NCBI GenBank assembly: GCA_024223125.1
Contig: JAAEOP010000313.1
Location: forward strand, 1 to 50,048
Source: Chloroflexota bacterium
Lineage (GTDB): Bacteria; Chloroflexota; Anaerolineae; Promineifilales; Promineifilaceae
Direction: 5' to 3'
DNA length: 50,048 nt
The position numbers were made by a program, and so were the translations under genes. Below the pieces are notes generated by a model. It searched no databases. It saw only the letters and a list, made by a program, of their open reading frames with translations, and had not been told where the DNA came from. Positions within the stretch are counted from its first letter, which is position 1. Each line of letters starts with the position of its first letter. Below are positions 1-7,289 of the stretch, one piece after another.

Positions 1-565
1 AAGCTGGAGCAGGTCAGAACCTATGCTGAAATTACATTGCCTTTACAACAAGAAATTCAAACTATCCTCGGTTATAGAAGCGCCTGGATTTATCTTGTGG
101 ATGAAGATAGGGAACATACCAGACTATTATCAATCTCCGGTGAAGCAGCCCAAGATTTGGACGATGAAGCGCTGGTATTTAAGATCAAGGGGGATGTTTA
201 TTTTAGAAGAGATGCTCACTATAGATCATATTGTGGTTGTGGAGGATGCTCAGATAGACCCACGCATGAACAAGGATATTGTGACACAGTTTGGCAATCG
301 TACAATCATTAACGCGAGAGAGCGCATGGGTGAAATATCATTGGTATTACTAGATCTCTCTATGCCCCATATGAGCGGCGTAGATGTGTTCCGTCGCCTG
401 CGTCAGATTAACCCAAACGTACGGGTCGTCTTATCGTCCGGTTATAATCAGGTAGAAGCCACGCGCCGCCTCGTTGGTAAAGGTCTGGCCGGTTTCATCC
501 CAAAACCATACAGCACCCAAACGCTGATCCGTGAAGTGAGACGGCATTTTGGCCCCCAAGGGTAG
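1..565 (+). pseudogene. Decayed hybrid sensor histidine kinase (GAF and receiver remnants)
   Basis: The coding signal is in two frames. Frame 1 (from the window edge to about 190) encodes a GAF-like stretch (YRSAWIYLVDEDREHTRLL, ending near KIKGD). Frame 2 then continues the same domain (HIVVVEDAQIDPRMNKDIV and GNRTIIN), so there is a one-base shift near the G-run at 188-192. Directly after NRTIIN the protein jumps into the middle of a response-regulator receiver domain (LVLLDLSMPHMSGVDVF, with the phospho-acceptor Asp in LLDLS and the conserved Lys in PKPY) and stops at 565. The histidine kinase core and the first part of the receiver are missing. The simplest reading is an internal deletion plus a frameshift in a GAF-HisKA-HATPase-REC protein. 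The 5' end lies outside the window. A sequencing error could explain the shift but not the missing middle. Confidence 0.75.
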
Positions 566-571
566 TTGCCG

Positions 572-606
572 TAGACCTACGAGGTTTAGCAAACCTCGTA
601 GGTCTA
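572..606. repeat. Perfect 16-bp hairpin with triplet loop between convergent genes
   Basis: The arms 572-587 (TAGACCTACGAGGTTT) and 591-606 are exact reverse complements around the loop AGC. The hairpin lies 6 nt after the kinase-fossil stop and 21 nt beyond the stop of the minus-strand lipoprotein gene. Neither side has a U-tract, so it is not a classical intrinsic terminator, although it could still act as a bidirectional terminator or 3'-end stabiliser. The same architecture recurs at 1641-1690, 7249-7281 and 45455-45487, and with a longer loop at 3025-3057. Confidence 0.8.
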
Positions 607-627
607 GTATCCTCTTGAAGGTTATTG

Positions 628-1617
628 TTAATTATCCGGTCCGACGCCGTTCAAAAAATTATCAATGCGGGTTTCTATCTCTTCCTGACTCAGGTTGGGG
701 TTCTGGCTAAATTGCTCTTGCAAAGCTGCTTGCACGGCCGCAATATCGCCACCATTAGCCGCCACAATGTCGGTCGCAGTTTCCCCAGCCTGCAATTGTG
801 CCCGCACCTCTTCTAGTGTGAGTCCCGTTTCGTCCGCCACCAGTTCCAGAATGCCGCCAAAGCCAGCCGGGGCACGGCCGTCTGCCAATTCACTCTCATC
901 CACCACCCCGGCTCGCACCTGTAAAGTACGGATCAACGGCCCCAGTAAGATTTGAGCCATGACATCATTACCAGCTTGCGACCCAAAGCGTTCGGCCACA
1001 CGAGTAGCCCGTTCATCTTCGCTCAACTGGCCGATTCCCTCCGGGCCGCCACCCCCGCCTGGCCTGCCCCCTGGAAGGCCGCCGCGAAAACCGCCGCCAC
1101 CAGCGCCGGCGTCGTTATTATTTTCACCGGCCGGGCCAAAGCCGCCGCCCCGAAAGCCACCGCCCACTTCCTGCACAACCGCCTGAGCATCTTCCTGAGT
1201 CAACTGCATGGCAATAATAGCCTCTATTTGTTCGGGCAGCATGGTGTTTTGAATCTGGTTTAACACGGCCGTTAATTCTACTTTGGCCGTTGTATCATTG
1301 CGGCCCAATGTTTGCATGGCCTGCCACAAAGGCAGCAGTTCCGCAGCCAGCCCCGCATCTACCGCCAGCAGCGTTCCTTCCAAATTGAACGTACCCGCTA
1401 TCAACTGTGATTGGATAGAGAGGGCATCTGTATAATCTTCGGTTAGCACGGCCGCTGTGCCGGTGTCGGCCGTATCTGAACCGCCCTCATCAACAATTTC
1501 AGCCACCAATTCTGTTTGCGTATCGGGTGGGGAAACGGCCGTTTCCCCACCACCCCCACACGCTGTCAACACCAAAACAATCAACAAGCTTCCTAAAACA
1601 AACTGATTTTTCATCAT
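628..1617 (-). CDS. Glycine-rich lipoprotein of the MacAB-like export operon
   Basis: The protein is a predicted 329-residue envelope lipoprotein. Translation from the ATG at 1617 (or 1614) gives a short basic N-terminus, a hydrophobic stretch and the lipobox VLTAC followed by GGGGET. An AAGGA ribosome site lies 5-8 nt upstream, and the longer reading frame to 1707 runs into the upstream hairpins. The middle contains MLPEQIEAIIAMQLTQEDA, which faintly resembles the LTPEQ helices of Spy/CpxP-type periplasmic proteins, followed by a Gly/Arg/Pro-rich low-complexity section and a helical C-terminus. It is the last gene of the adaptor-ATPase-permease operon, so it is probably an export accessory factor or a substrate. 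No specific function can be assigned. Confidence 0.75.
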   Translation of the reverse strand: MMKNQFVLGSLLIVLVLTACGGGGETAVSPPDTQTELVAEIVDEGGSDTADTGTAAVLTEDYTDALSIQSQLIAGTFNLEGTLLAVDAGLAAELLPLWQAMQTLGRNDTTAKVELTAVLNQIQNTMLPEQIEAIIAMQLTQEDAQAVVQEVGGGFRGGGFGPAGENNNDAGAGGGGFRGGLPGGRPGGGGGPEGIGQLSEDERATRVAERFGSQAGNDVMAQILLGPLIRTLQVRAGVVDESELADGRAPAGFGGILELVADETGLTLEEVRAQLQAGETATDIVAANGGDIAAVQAALQEQFSQNPNLSQEEIETRIDNFLNGVGPDN

Positions 1618-1640
1618 TATTTTCCTTACACAAATGTATA

Positions 1641-1690
1641 CAAACCTGCGAGGTTTGCGGCCGTAGGTCGCTTGAAACCTCACAGGTTTC
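1641..1690. repeat. Twin 7-bp hairpins with triplet loops
   Basis: CAAACCT-GCG-AGGTTTG (1641-1657) and GAAACCT-CAC-AGGTTTC (1674-1690) are two adjacent perfect stem-loops with related words. They lie between the permease stop (1708) and the lipoprotein start (1617). They belong to the same short-word family as the long hairpin at 572-606, which also contains GAGGTTT/AAACCTC. Confidence 0.7.
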
Positions 1691-1707
1691 CACGAAACGC
1701 CATCCAC

Positions 1708-3012
1708 CTACTCATGCCGCAAAGCATCAATTGGGTCCAACTGCGCCGCTTTATTGGCCGGGAAAAAGCCAAAGAAAACACCGACGGCCGCCGCCGAACC
1801 AAACGCCAATAAAATCGAACCGGGCACAATGACCGTCGGCATATCACCCGTTCGTCCAAATAAAACAGACCCACCAACACCCAAAACCACACCTATCAGC
1901 CCACCGACCAAGCTCAACATCAGCGATTCGGTTAAAAATTGCAGGCGGATATCATTGGGTGTCGCCCCCACCGACTGCCGGATACCGATCTCTCGTGTAC
2001 GCTCTGTTACACTGACCAGCATGATATTCATAATGCCAATACCCCCCACCAGCAGCGACACACCGGCCACCCAGGCCAGCAAATTACGAAACGCTTCTGT
2101 GGTGGCGCTTTGGGTTTCAATAATGTCTTGTTGGGTTTGAATGGTGAACGGCAGTTCCTCCACTGCCACCTCTTTACTGTTAGCCAACTTCAACTCTATC
2201 TGCAAAATAACATCTTCTATGTTGGCCGCTTCATCTATCTGAGCATAAATAATACGTACCCGGTCGCCTATAAAACGAGCGAATTGGGAAGGCAGGAATT
2301 TGTCAAATACCAGCGTAATGGGGATGTAAATCTGGGCGTCAAAATCGGTATTGCCGACAATTCCTTTTTCATCGGCCACGCCAATAACTGTGAGTTTGGT
2401 CGTTCCGGCCGTAAACGATTGGCCGATAGGATTTTCATCCCCAAACAAATCGGCGGCAATACCAGCCCCCAACACAGCCACTTTGCTAGAACGTTCCAAT
2501 TCTTGCTCATTAAAGAAACGGCCGTCGGCTACCATCACCTCACGCACAGAAGGAAAATCAGGCGTCGTCCCCACCAATGACACGTCCGTTAAAGAATTGC
2601 TGCCGGTCTTAATTGTTTGCGCGGTGGGCATTTCTACAACTGTACCCACCACACCGTTAATGCCGGCCACCAGTTCATTGTCATCATAAACAAGTTGGGG
2701 CGTATTGCTGTCGCCGCCCGGCCCGCCGCGCCCAAAGCCAGCCTGCACAAAAACCAGATTAGCTCCCAGCCCTTCAATTTGAGCTGCAATTTGGGCTTCT
2801 GTACCGGCGCTAATAGAAATCATAATGATAACGGCAGCTACGCCAATAATGACCCCTAACATCGTCAACAGAGAGCGCACCTTGTTACGCACCACCCCTT
2901 CCCAGGCAATTTTGATGATTGCCTGGGGGCTGATGATGCCCGAAATCCTTTCTGGTTTTGTCTCAGCGCTGGCCTGGAGCAGGGGAATTATTTTGCTGTC
3001 TGTTGTTGTCAT
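1708..3012 (-). CDS. MacB/FtsX-type ABC transporter permease
   Basis: The protein is the membrane subunit (434 aa) of a MacB-like exporter. After a soluble N-terminus, a first transmembrane helix (SLLTMLGVIIGVAAVIIMIS) precedes a large extracytoplasmic domain with a Gly-rich patch (GFGRGGPGGD). The C-terminus has the three-helix FtsX domain, including TREIGIRQSVGATPNDIRLQ, which is the characteristic FtsX cytoplasmic loop. The ATG at 3012 follows GGAGA at 8 nt. In E. coli MacB the ATPase and permease are fused; here the ATPase is a separate gene just upstream with an 18-nt gap. The expected role is mechanotransmission-type export of peptides, lipoproteins or macrolides. The substrate cannot be read from the sequence. 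Confidence 0.92.
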   Translation of the reverse strand: MTTTDSKIIPLLQASAETKPERISGIISPQAIIKIAWEGVVRNKVRSLLTMLGVIIGVAAVIIMISISAGTEAQIAAQIEGLGANLVFVQAGFGRGGPGGDSNTPQLVYDDNELVAGINGVVGTVVEMPTAQTIKTGSNSLTDVSLVGTTPDFPSVREVMVADGRFFNEQELERSSKVAVLGAGIAADLFGDENPIGQSFTAGTTKLTVIGVADEKGIVGNTDFDAQIYIPITLVFDKFLPSQFARFIGDRVRIIYAQIDEAANIEDVILQIELKLANSKEVAVEELPFTIQTQQDIIETQSATTEAFRNLLAWVAGVSLLVGGIGIMNIMLVSVTERTREIGIRQSVGATPNDIRLQFLTESLMLSLVGGLIGVVLGVGGSVLFGRTGDMPTVIVPGSILLAFGSAAAVGVFFGFFPANKAAQLDPIDALRHE

Positions 3013-3024
3013 TGTTGTTCTCCA

Positions 3025-3057
3025 AGACCCTAAGGATTTTTGAAACCCTTAGGGTCT
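3025..3057. repeat. Hairpin that encodes the C-terminus and stop of the ATPase gene
   Basis: The arms AGACCCTAAGG (3025-3035) and CCTTAGGGTCT (3047-3057) are perfect reverse complements. On the minus strand the right arm, the loop and the first bases of the left arm are translated as the last residues of the ATPase (DPKGFKNP), and the TAG stop lies at 3030-3032 inside the left arm. The hairpin therefore both ends one gene and sits immediately before the ribosome site of the next. Confidence 0.75.
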
Positions 3058-3734
3058 GATTCAACCTGCCCATCAATTAAGACAATGGTGCGTTCTGTTT
3101 GGGCGGCCAAGTCTGGTTCATGCGTCACCATGAGGATGGTTCGGCCACGGCCGTGTAACTCGTGCAGTAGTTCTAAAATCTCAAGACTGGTTTTGCTGTC
3201 CAGATTACCAGTCGGTTCATCAGCCATCACCAACGCCGGGTCATTGACCAATGCACGGGCAATGGCTACCCGCTGCCACTGTCCGCCAGAGAGTTCATTG
3301 GGTACATGCTGCGCCCGGTCTGCCAGCCCCACTGCTTCCAGAGCGGACATTGCTTTCTCCTGCCGTTCCTTGGTCGTCTTGACCCCGTTGCGTTTGTACA
3401 CCAGAGGCAGCATCACATTTTCCAGAGCGCTGGTGCGAGCTAACAAATTGAAAGATTGGAAAATGAAGCCAATACGCCGGTTACGGATTCCAGCCAACTG
3501 CACCTTATCCAAATTGCTCACATCTTCACCAGCTAAAAGGTAACGGCCGTCAGTCGGCCGATCCAGACAGCCCAAAATATTCATCAACGTACTTTTACCT
3601 GAACCAGACGGCCCCATCACGGCCACAAATTCACCCGGGTCAATCCGCACATTGACCCCAGCCAACGCCGCTACCTGAATATCACCCATGCCGTATACCT
3701 TGCATAAATTGGTTGTTTCTATAATTGGTTGCAT
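3030..3734 (-). CDS. MacB/LolD-type ABC transporter ATP-binding protein
   Basis: The protein is the 234-residue nucleotide-binding subunit of the adaptor/ATPase/permease exporter. It shows Walker A GPSGSGKST, Q-loop FIFQSFNLLART, signature LSGGQWQRVAIARAL, Walker B ALVMADEPTGNLD and the H-loop VTHEP, all intact. The GNLDSKTS after Walker B is typical of the LolD/MacB/FtsE subgroup. The start is the ATG at 3734, which has GGAGA 6 nt upstream. The in-frame extension to 3821 is the ACTGAAA repeat region read as protein and is rejected. The last residues come from the hairpin at 3025-3057. Confidence 0.93.
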   Translation of the reverse strand: MQPIIETTNLCKVYGMGDIQVAALAGVNVRIDPGEFVAVMGPSGSGKSTLMNILGCLDRPTDGRYLLAGEDVSNLDKVQLAGIRNRRIGFIFQSFNLLARTSALENVMLPLVYKRNGVKTTKERQEKAMSALEAVGLADRAQHVPNELSGGQWQRVAIARALVNDPALVMADEPTGNLDSKTSLEILELLHELHGRGRTILMVTHEPDLAAQTERTIVLIDGQVESDPKGFKNP

Positions 3735-3745
3735 TTTTTCTCCAT

Positions 3746-3810
3746 TGACAGTTTTCAGTGTGCGTCTGACAACTGAAAACTGAAAACCGATTACTGAAAA
3801 CTGATCACTG
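3746..3810. repeat. ACTGAAA-type junction repeat
   Basis: On the plus strand this stretch holds CAGTTTTCAGTG, then several copies of ACTGAAAAC/ACTGATCAC, so the same 7-bp word occurs in both orientations and can fold into an imperfect hairpin. It fills the gap between adaptor and ATPase genes and contains the TGA stop of the adaptor (3805-3807). The same word family occurs at 13681-13735 and 47026-47062. Confidence 0.7.
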
Positions 3811-5373
3811 CCCCGTCTCAATAATGCCGGTCGTCACCTCATCCCCCTCTTCTACGCCGGAGATAATTTCGGCAAAGGTGAAATCCATCAGCCCTACCTG
3901 TACAATTTTCATAGTGGGTTCGTCATTTTCCAGCACAAAGACAGCGAATTGTCCAGGGGCAATTTCACGCACCGCTTCCACAGGCACAAGCAAGGTGTTT
4001 TGGGCACGGCCGCCAATCACTTCCACCGTCGCATTCAAACCAACCGGCAGCGTTTGCAGCTTGTTAAAATCGTCCAACTGCATCACTGCCCGCACGGCCG
4101 ATACCCCGCTGACCTGGCTCAACTGGGGGTCTACCTGCACAATATGGCCGCTAAAAGTTTCGTCTGGCAGGGCATCAAAAACAACCTCTACTTCAAACCC
4201 CATACCGGCTTTGTCCAGGTCTGTTTCATCCAGATACAGTTCCAACATAGGCTGACTCAGATCGGCCAGAGTGATGAATACGGCCGTGCCCACCTGTTCC
4301 CCCACCGCGGCATTGACACTCATAATGGTGCCCGCCAGTGGCGCAGTTAATTCCGTATCGGCTAAAGCTTGGACGGCCGTTTCCACATTAAGCTGCGCCT
4401 GAGCCAGTGAAATTTGGTCTGCTTCCTGATTGAGTTGGGCTTGTTGGACTTGCAGTTCCGCCTGACGCACGGCCGTTTCTGCGGCCGTAATCTCAGCCTC
4501 CGTTGGTCCTTCCTGAGCCGCCTGCAAAGCCAGTTCAGCGCTAAGTAAATTACTCTGGGCGTTGGTAGAACTGCTGTTGTTACTGCTGGACAGTGAGGAA
4601 TTGTAATTAGCCTGGGAAATCGCCAGATTGTTTTGTGCCTTTTGCAAACTGTCTTCCGCCCGATCTCGCTCCGCCTCTAACAATGGCCCCAGGCGCCTAT
4701 CATTCAATTCCCATTCTCGACCAGAATCAAAAGCAGTATCATACGCAGCCTGGGCGTCATCTAAATCTCGTTGGGCTTGTTCCCGGTTAATATTGTTGAC
4801 GGTGATGTTACTGGCCGAAGCCGCTTCCTGCCCCCGCGCCGCATTATAAGCGGCTGTCGCCGCCGCCAGAGCAGCTTCCGCTTTGGCAATATCGTCCGGG
4901 TCTGGCTCCCAATTGTGCAGTTCATCCAGCGTCGTTTGGGCGCTGTCCAGATTCAGTTGGGCTTGTTCGATGGCGATGTCGTTGTAACTAACGCCAGATT
5001 CCGTAGCCTGACTGTCTGTCTGCATGATGGCCTGGGAAAGCTGGAGTTGGGCATTGACAACGGCCGTTGCCGCATCTGCCTCATCCACCCTGGCCAACAC
5101 ATCCCCAACCTGAACTTTGTCGCCTACACCGACCAGCAGTTCACCTAACACGCCGCCAAAAGGGAAGTTCAAAGCCACTTCCGCAGCCGGAATAATCGTA
5201 GCCGCGCCGGTAGCCGAAACGATAATATCGCCGCGGCGCACAACGGCCGTTTGCAGGTCTGGCTCTTCTGCGGCCGCTTCCACCGGCTGACTATTCAAAT
5301 ACCAATAAGCGCCTCCAGCCGCAGCCAGAGTTATGATCAATAAACCAATCCAAAAATATTTTTTTCGCAGCAT
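3805..5373 (-). CDS. HlyD/MacA-family periplasmic adaptor
   Basis: The protein (522 aa) is a membrane-fusion adaptor. An N-terminal signal anchor (residues 7-20, FWIGLLIITLAAAG) precedes a lipoyl/barrel-sandwich half (LGELLVGVGDKVQVGDVLAR), a long alanine/glutamine-rich coiled-coil hairpin (about 90-330), the returning half (APLAGTIMSVNAAVGEQVG) and beta-barrel/membrane-proximal domains. The coiled coil is much longer than in E. coli MacA, perhaps because the cell envelope or partner differs. The ATG at 5373 has AAGGAG 7 nt upstream. It is first in the operon with the MacB-like ATPase and permease, so it should bridge the permease to outer layers. The TGA stop lies in a junction repeat. Confidence 0.9.
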   Translation of the reverse strand: MLRKKYFWIGLLIITLAAAGGAYWYLNSQPVEAAAEEPDLQTAVVRRGDIIVSATGAATIIPAAEVALNFPFGGVLGELLVGVGDKVQVGDVLARVDEADAATAVVNAQLQLSQAIMQTDSQATESGVSYNDIAIEQAQLNLDSAQTTLDELHNWEPDPDDIAKAEAALAAATAAYNAARGQEAASASNITVNNINREQAQRDLDDAQAAYDTAFDSGREWELNDRRLGPLLEAERDRAEDSLQKAQNNLAISQANYNSSLSSSNNSSSTNAQSNLLSAELALQAAQEGPTEAEITAAETAVRQAELQVQQAQLNQEADQISLAQAQLNVETAVQALADTELTAPLAGTIMSVNAAVGEQVGTAVFITLADLSQPMLELYLDETDLDKAGMGFEVEVVFDALPDETFSGHIVQVDPQLSQVSGVSAVRAVMQLDDFNKLQTLPVGLNATVEVIGGRAQNTLLVPVEAVREIAPGQFAVFVLENDEPTMKIVQVGLMDFTFAEIISGVEEGDEVTTGIIETGQ

Positions 5374-5477
5374 TTAAGGTCTCCTTCTCTTGAAGTCGGC
5401 CGTAGTGTACGAAAATCGTTTTAAGAAAATGTAATGGAGTTATGTAGAAATTATGAAGAGGCGCTCCCCCACCAGTG

Positions 5478-5505
5478 AGTATAATATTTGACCCGCTTAA
5501 TTGAA
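5478..5505 (-). promoter_or_regulatory. Possible promoter of the MacAB-like operon
   Basis: Reading the minus strand, TTCAAT (5500-5505) and TATACT (5478-5483) are separated by 16 bp, in the gap between the stress-protein gene and the adaptor gene. The -35 match is weak, so this is a suggestion only. The adaptor could instead be co-transcribed from upstream. Confidence 0.3.
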
Positions 5506-5506
5506 C

Positions 5507-5959
5507 CTACCCATGAGCGCGCACCAGCCAGACATGTGAATCAGCCCCGCGCAACACCTTATCGGCCACACTGCCATAGACCCAACGTTTCAGCCCAGAC
5601 CGGCCATGAGTAGCCATGACAATGAGATCAATCGGATGTTCGCGCGCGTAATCAATAATCGTCTCGGCGGCCGGCCCCTTTTTCACAGCGGTATGAATGG
5701 TAAGCGTTCCACAATCATACCGTTTGCAGATGTCATTCAGATAATCCCGTGCCAGTTTTTTTCTGGTTTTCCATTGCTCATCAACATAGATGGCGTGGTG
5801 CGTATGTTCAGCGATGACTTCTTTGATGGGCAATACGACTCGCAAAAGCGTCATTTCGGCTTCAATAAGTTTAGCCAATGCAAAAGCGTCAACCAGAGCC
5901 AGTTCAGCTAGTTCTGAACCGTCCAAAGGCACTAACAAATGTTTATACCGTTTTTGCAT
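5507..5959 (-). CDS. Universal stress protein (UspA family)
   Basis: The protein is a single-domain Usp of about 150 aa. The N-terminal strand HLLVPLDGSELAELAL carries the conserved Asp of the nucleotide pocket. The C-terminal ATP-binding signature G-x2-G-x9-G-S is visible in THGRSGLKRWVYGSVADKVL. It is therefore probably an ATP-binding stress-response protein. The ATG at 5959 is preferred because GGAGGT lies 6 nt upstream; the earlier ATG at 5965 directly abuts that sequence. It lies between the reductase genes and the MacAB-like operon, all on the minus strand. The role of this copy is not specified by the context. Confidence 0.92.
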   Translation of the reverse strand: MQKRYKHLLVPLDGSELAELALVDAFALAKLIEAEMTLLRVVLPIKEVIAEHTHHAIYVDEQWKTRKKLARDYLNDICKRYDCGTLTIHTAVKKGPAAETIIDYAREHPIDLIVMATHGRSGLKRWVYGSVADKVLRGADSHVWLVRAHG

Positions 5960-6013
5960 GATCATACCTCCATTATCGCCAATAACATCACCTACGAACA
6001 GTTGCCAAAATGG

Positions 6014-6550
6014 CTAATATTCATAGATGCGATAAAAACGCCAAACTTTGGGAACCGGTGAAAAATCGGCCGTCTCCAAATCATCAATCTTAGGATCCCA
6101 ACCTATGAAATCTGCATAACTGGGATGCGTTCTGATGTAATATTTCATGGTCTCAATTGTACCGGTGTCATCCAGAAATTCGATTCGGGCATGAAATTTA
6201 CGCGATCCTATTTGTGCCCACACTTCGTCAGGGTTGGCAATAATGTTTTTGTACCATTGCGACTTTCTGGGATTCGCAACCGCGCCATGCAAAACGCTGT
6301 CAATCTCGTCATATTCCAGCGGCGTTTTACGCATGAGGCCGCTTTTGCGCCCCTTTGTCGTTAGAATATAGATTTTCATCTTGAACAAACGAAAAACTGG
6401 CGCCAGTACACGATACAAGGGAAGAATTATTTTGTTTGTGTACTTGAAACTACCCAAGAATCTGGATTGGTAATTGGGATCGTCAATGTAGCCGTAATAA
6501 GGCGTTCCCGGTCTGGGGAATGATCGTGATTGCTCTGCTAAATTATCCAT
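6014..6550 (-). CDS. F420-dependent nitroreductase/quinone reductase family protein
   Basis: The protein (178 aa) belongs to the deazaflavin (F420)-dependent nitroreductase family typified by mycobacterial Ddn. It shows the signature ILTTKGRKSGLMRKTPLEY, followed by VANPRKSQWYKNIIANPDEV, the region that binds F420 phosphate and sugar in known members. The family reduces quinones and nitro-aromatics with F420H2 as hydride donor; the substrate here is unknown. The N-terminus (SFPRPGTPYYGYIDDPNYQS) and C-terminus (ETADFSPVPKVWRFYRIYEY) are shared with the neighbour at 6676-7233, so the two are tandem paralogs. The ATG at 6550 is preceded by GGAG (CGGAGAATAAT). Confidence 0.85.
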   Translation of the reverse strand: MDNLAEQSRSFPRPGTPYYGYIDDPNYQSRFLGSFKYTNKIILPLYRVLAPVFRLFKMKIYILTTKGRKSGLMRKTPLEYDEIDSVLHGAVANPRKSQWYKNIIANPDEVWAQIGSRKFHARIEFLDDTGTIETMKYYIRTHPSYADFIGWDPKIDDLETADFSPVPKVWRFYRIYEY

Positions 6551-6580
6551 TATTATTCTCCGTTGATGGGCATCTCTTTA

Positions 6581-6667
6581 CTATAGCAATGTTAAAAAGA
6601 ATATGAACGGATTTTATGCTTCCAAAAGGACAAAAACGTGTTCACGACTCATTTGCCATTGCTATAG
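6581..6667. mobile_element. MITE-like element with 11-bp terminal inverted repeats
   Basis: CTATAGCAATG (6581-6591) and CATTGCTATAG (6657-6667) are perfect inverted repeats 65 bp apart, with an AT-rich non-coding interior, lying between the duplicated reductase genes. The TATAGCAA termini recall small elements mobilised by IS630/Tc1-type transposases. No clear target-site duplication is visible, and only one copy is in the window. It could also be a large regulatory stem-loop. Confidence 0.4.
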
Positions 6668-6675
6668 ATGAAAAT

Positions 6676-7233
6676 TTACTGTTCATGAATGCGGAAGAAA
6701 CGGTACACTCTCAACATCGGTGAAAAATCGGCCGTTTCCACATCATCCCGCTCTGGATCCCAACCCCATGCCGTGGCTGCCATTTTAGGGAATTTCAACG
6801 CATACAACTTAATCTTTTCGATGAACTCTTCATCATCCAAAAATTCGATTCGCGCCTGAAAACTATGAAACCCAAGCTGCACCCATACCTGATCAGGATT
6901 AGCGAGGATATTCTTGTGCCATTGGGATTTTCGCGGGTTAGATACACCGCCATATAACACCCCGTCCAGCTTGAAGTATTCCAATGGGGTCTCCCGTTTT
7001 TTGCCCGATTTACGACCTATCGTTGTAATCACATACATACGTGCCCAATGATGTGCGCCCAAAAGGGGCAAAATACGCCAGCGGTATAACGGCCGTACCA
7101 CTTTATTGATGTACTTGAAACTATCCAGGAATTTGGAATGGTAATTTTCGTCCTGAGTATAGCCATAATAACCTGTGCCCGGTCGTGGAAATGATCGGGG
7201 TTGATTGTCATCTTGTGTTTCTATTGAAGTCAT
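6676..7233 (-). CDS. F420-dependent nitroreductase/quinone reductase family protein (paralog)
   Basis: The protein (185 aa) is the second F420-type reductase, colinear with the 6014-6550 product over its whole length. It has the same SFPRPGTGYYGY start, ITTIGRKSGKKRETPLEY signature and ETADFSPMLRVYRFFRIHE end. It has a few extra residues before the signature (LLGAHHWARMYV). The ATG at 7233 is chosen because AGGTGA lies 6 nt upstream. The longer frame to 7248 abuts the hairpin at 7249-7281. The sequences have diverged well beyond recent duplication, so distinct substrates or expression are plausible. Cofactor use is inferred from the family. Confidence 0.85.
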   Translation of the reverse strand: MTSIETQDDNQPRSFPRPGTGYYGYTQDENYHSKFLDSFKYINKVVRPLYRWRILPLLGAHHWARMYVITTIGRKSGKKRETPLEYFKLDGVLYGGVSNPRKSQWHKNILANPDQVWVQLGFHSFQARIEFLDDEEFIEKIKLYALKFPKMAATAWGWDPERDDVETADFSPMLRVYRFFRIHEQ

Positions 7234-7248
7234 ATTTTTCACCTGCAA

Positions 7249-7281
7249 AAGTGCGACGCACCTCGCAGGTGCGTCGCACTT
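7249..7281. repeat. Perfect 15-bp hairpin with triplet loop
   Basis: AAGTGCGACGCACCT (7249-7263) and its exact reverse complement (7267-7281) flank CGC. It fills the gap between the adaptor stop (7290) and the paralogous reductase start (7233), so it might attenuate readthrough from the export operon. It has no U-tract. It has the same geometry as 572-606 and 45455-45487 with unrelated arm sequence. Confidence 0.8.
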
Positions 7282-7289
7282 GGTAATCG

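Noticed and set aside
1939..2580. Plus-strand open frame of 213 codons
   Set aside because: It is antisense to the MacB-like permease, whose FtsX motifs are clear. There is no ribosome site or recognisable protein.
3735..3821. N-terminal extension of the MacB-like ATPase
   Set aside because: The residues are translations of the ACTGAAA repeat, and a good ribosome site lies just before the internal ATG. The same argument removes extensions of the adaptor (8883-8978), the small membrane protein (14015-14089) and others.
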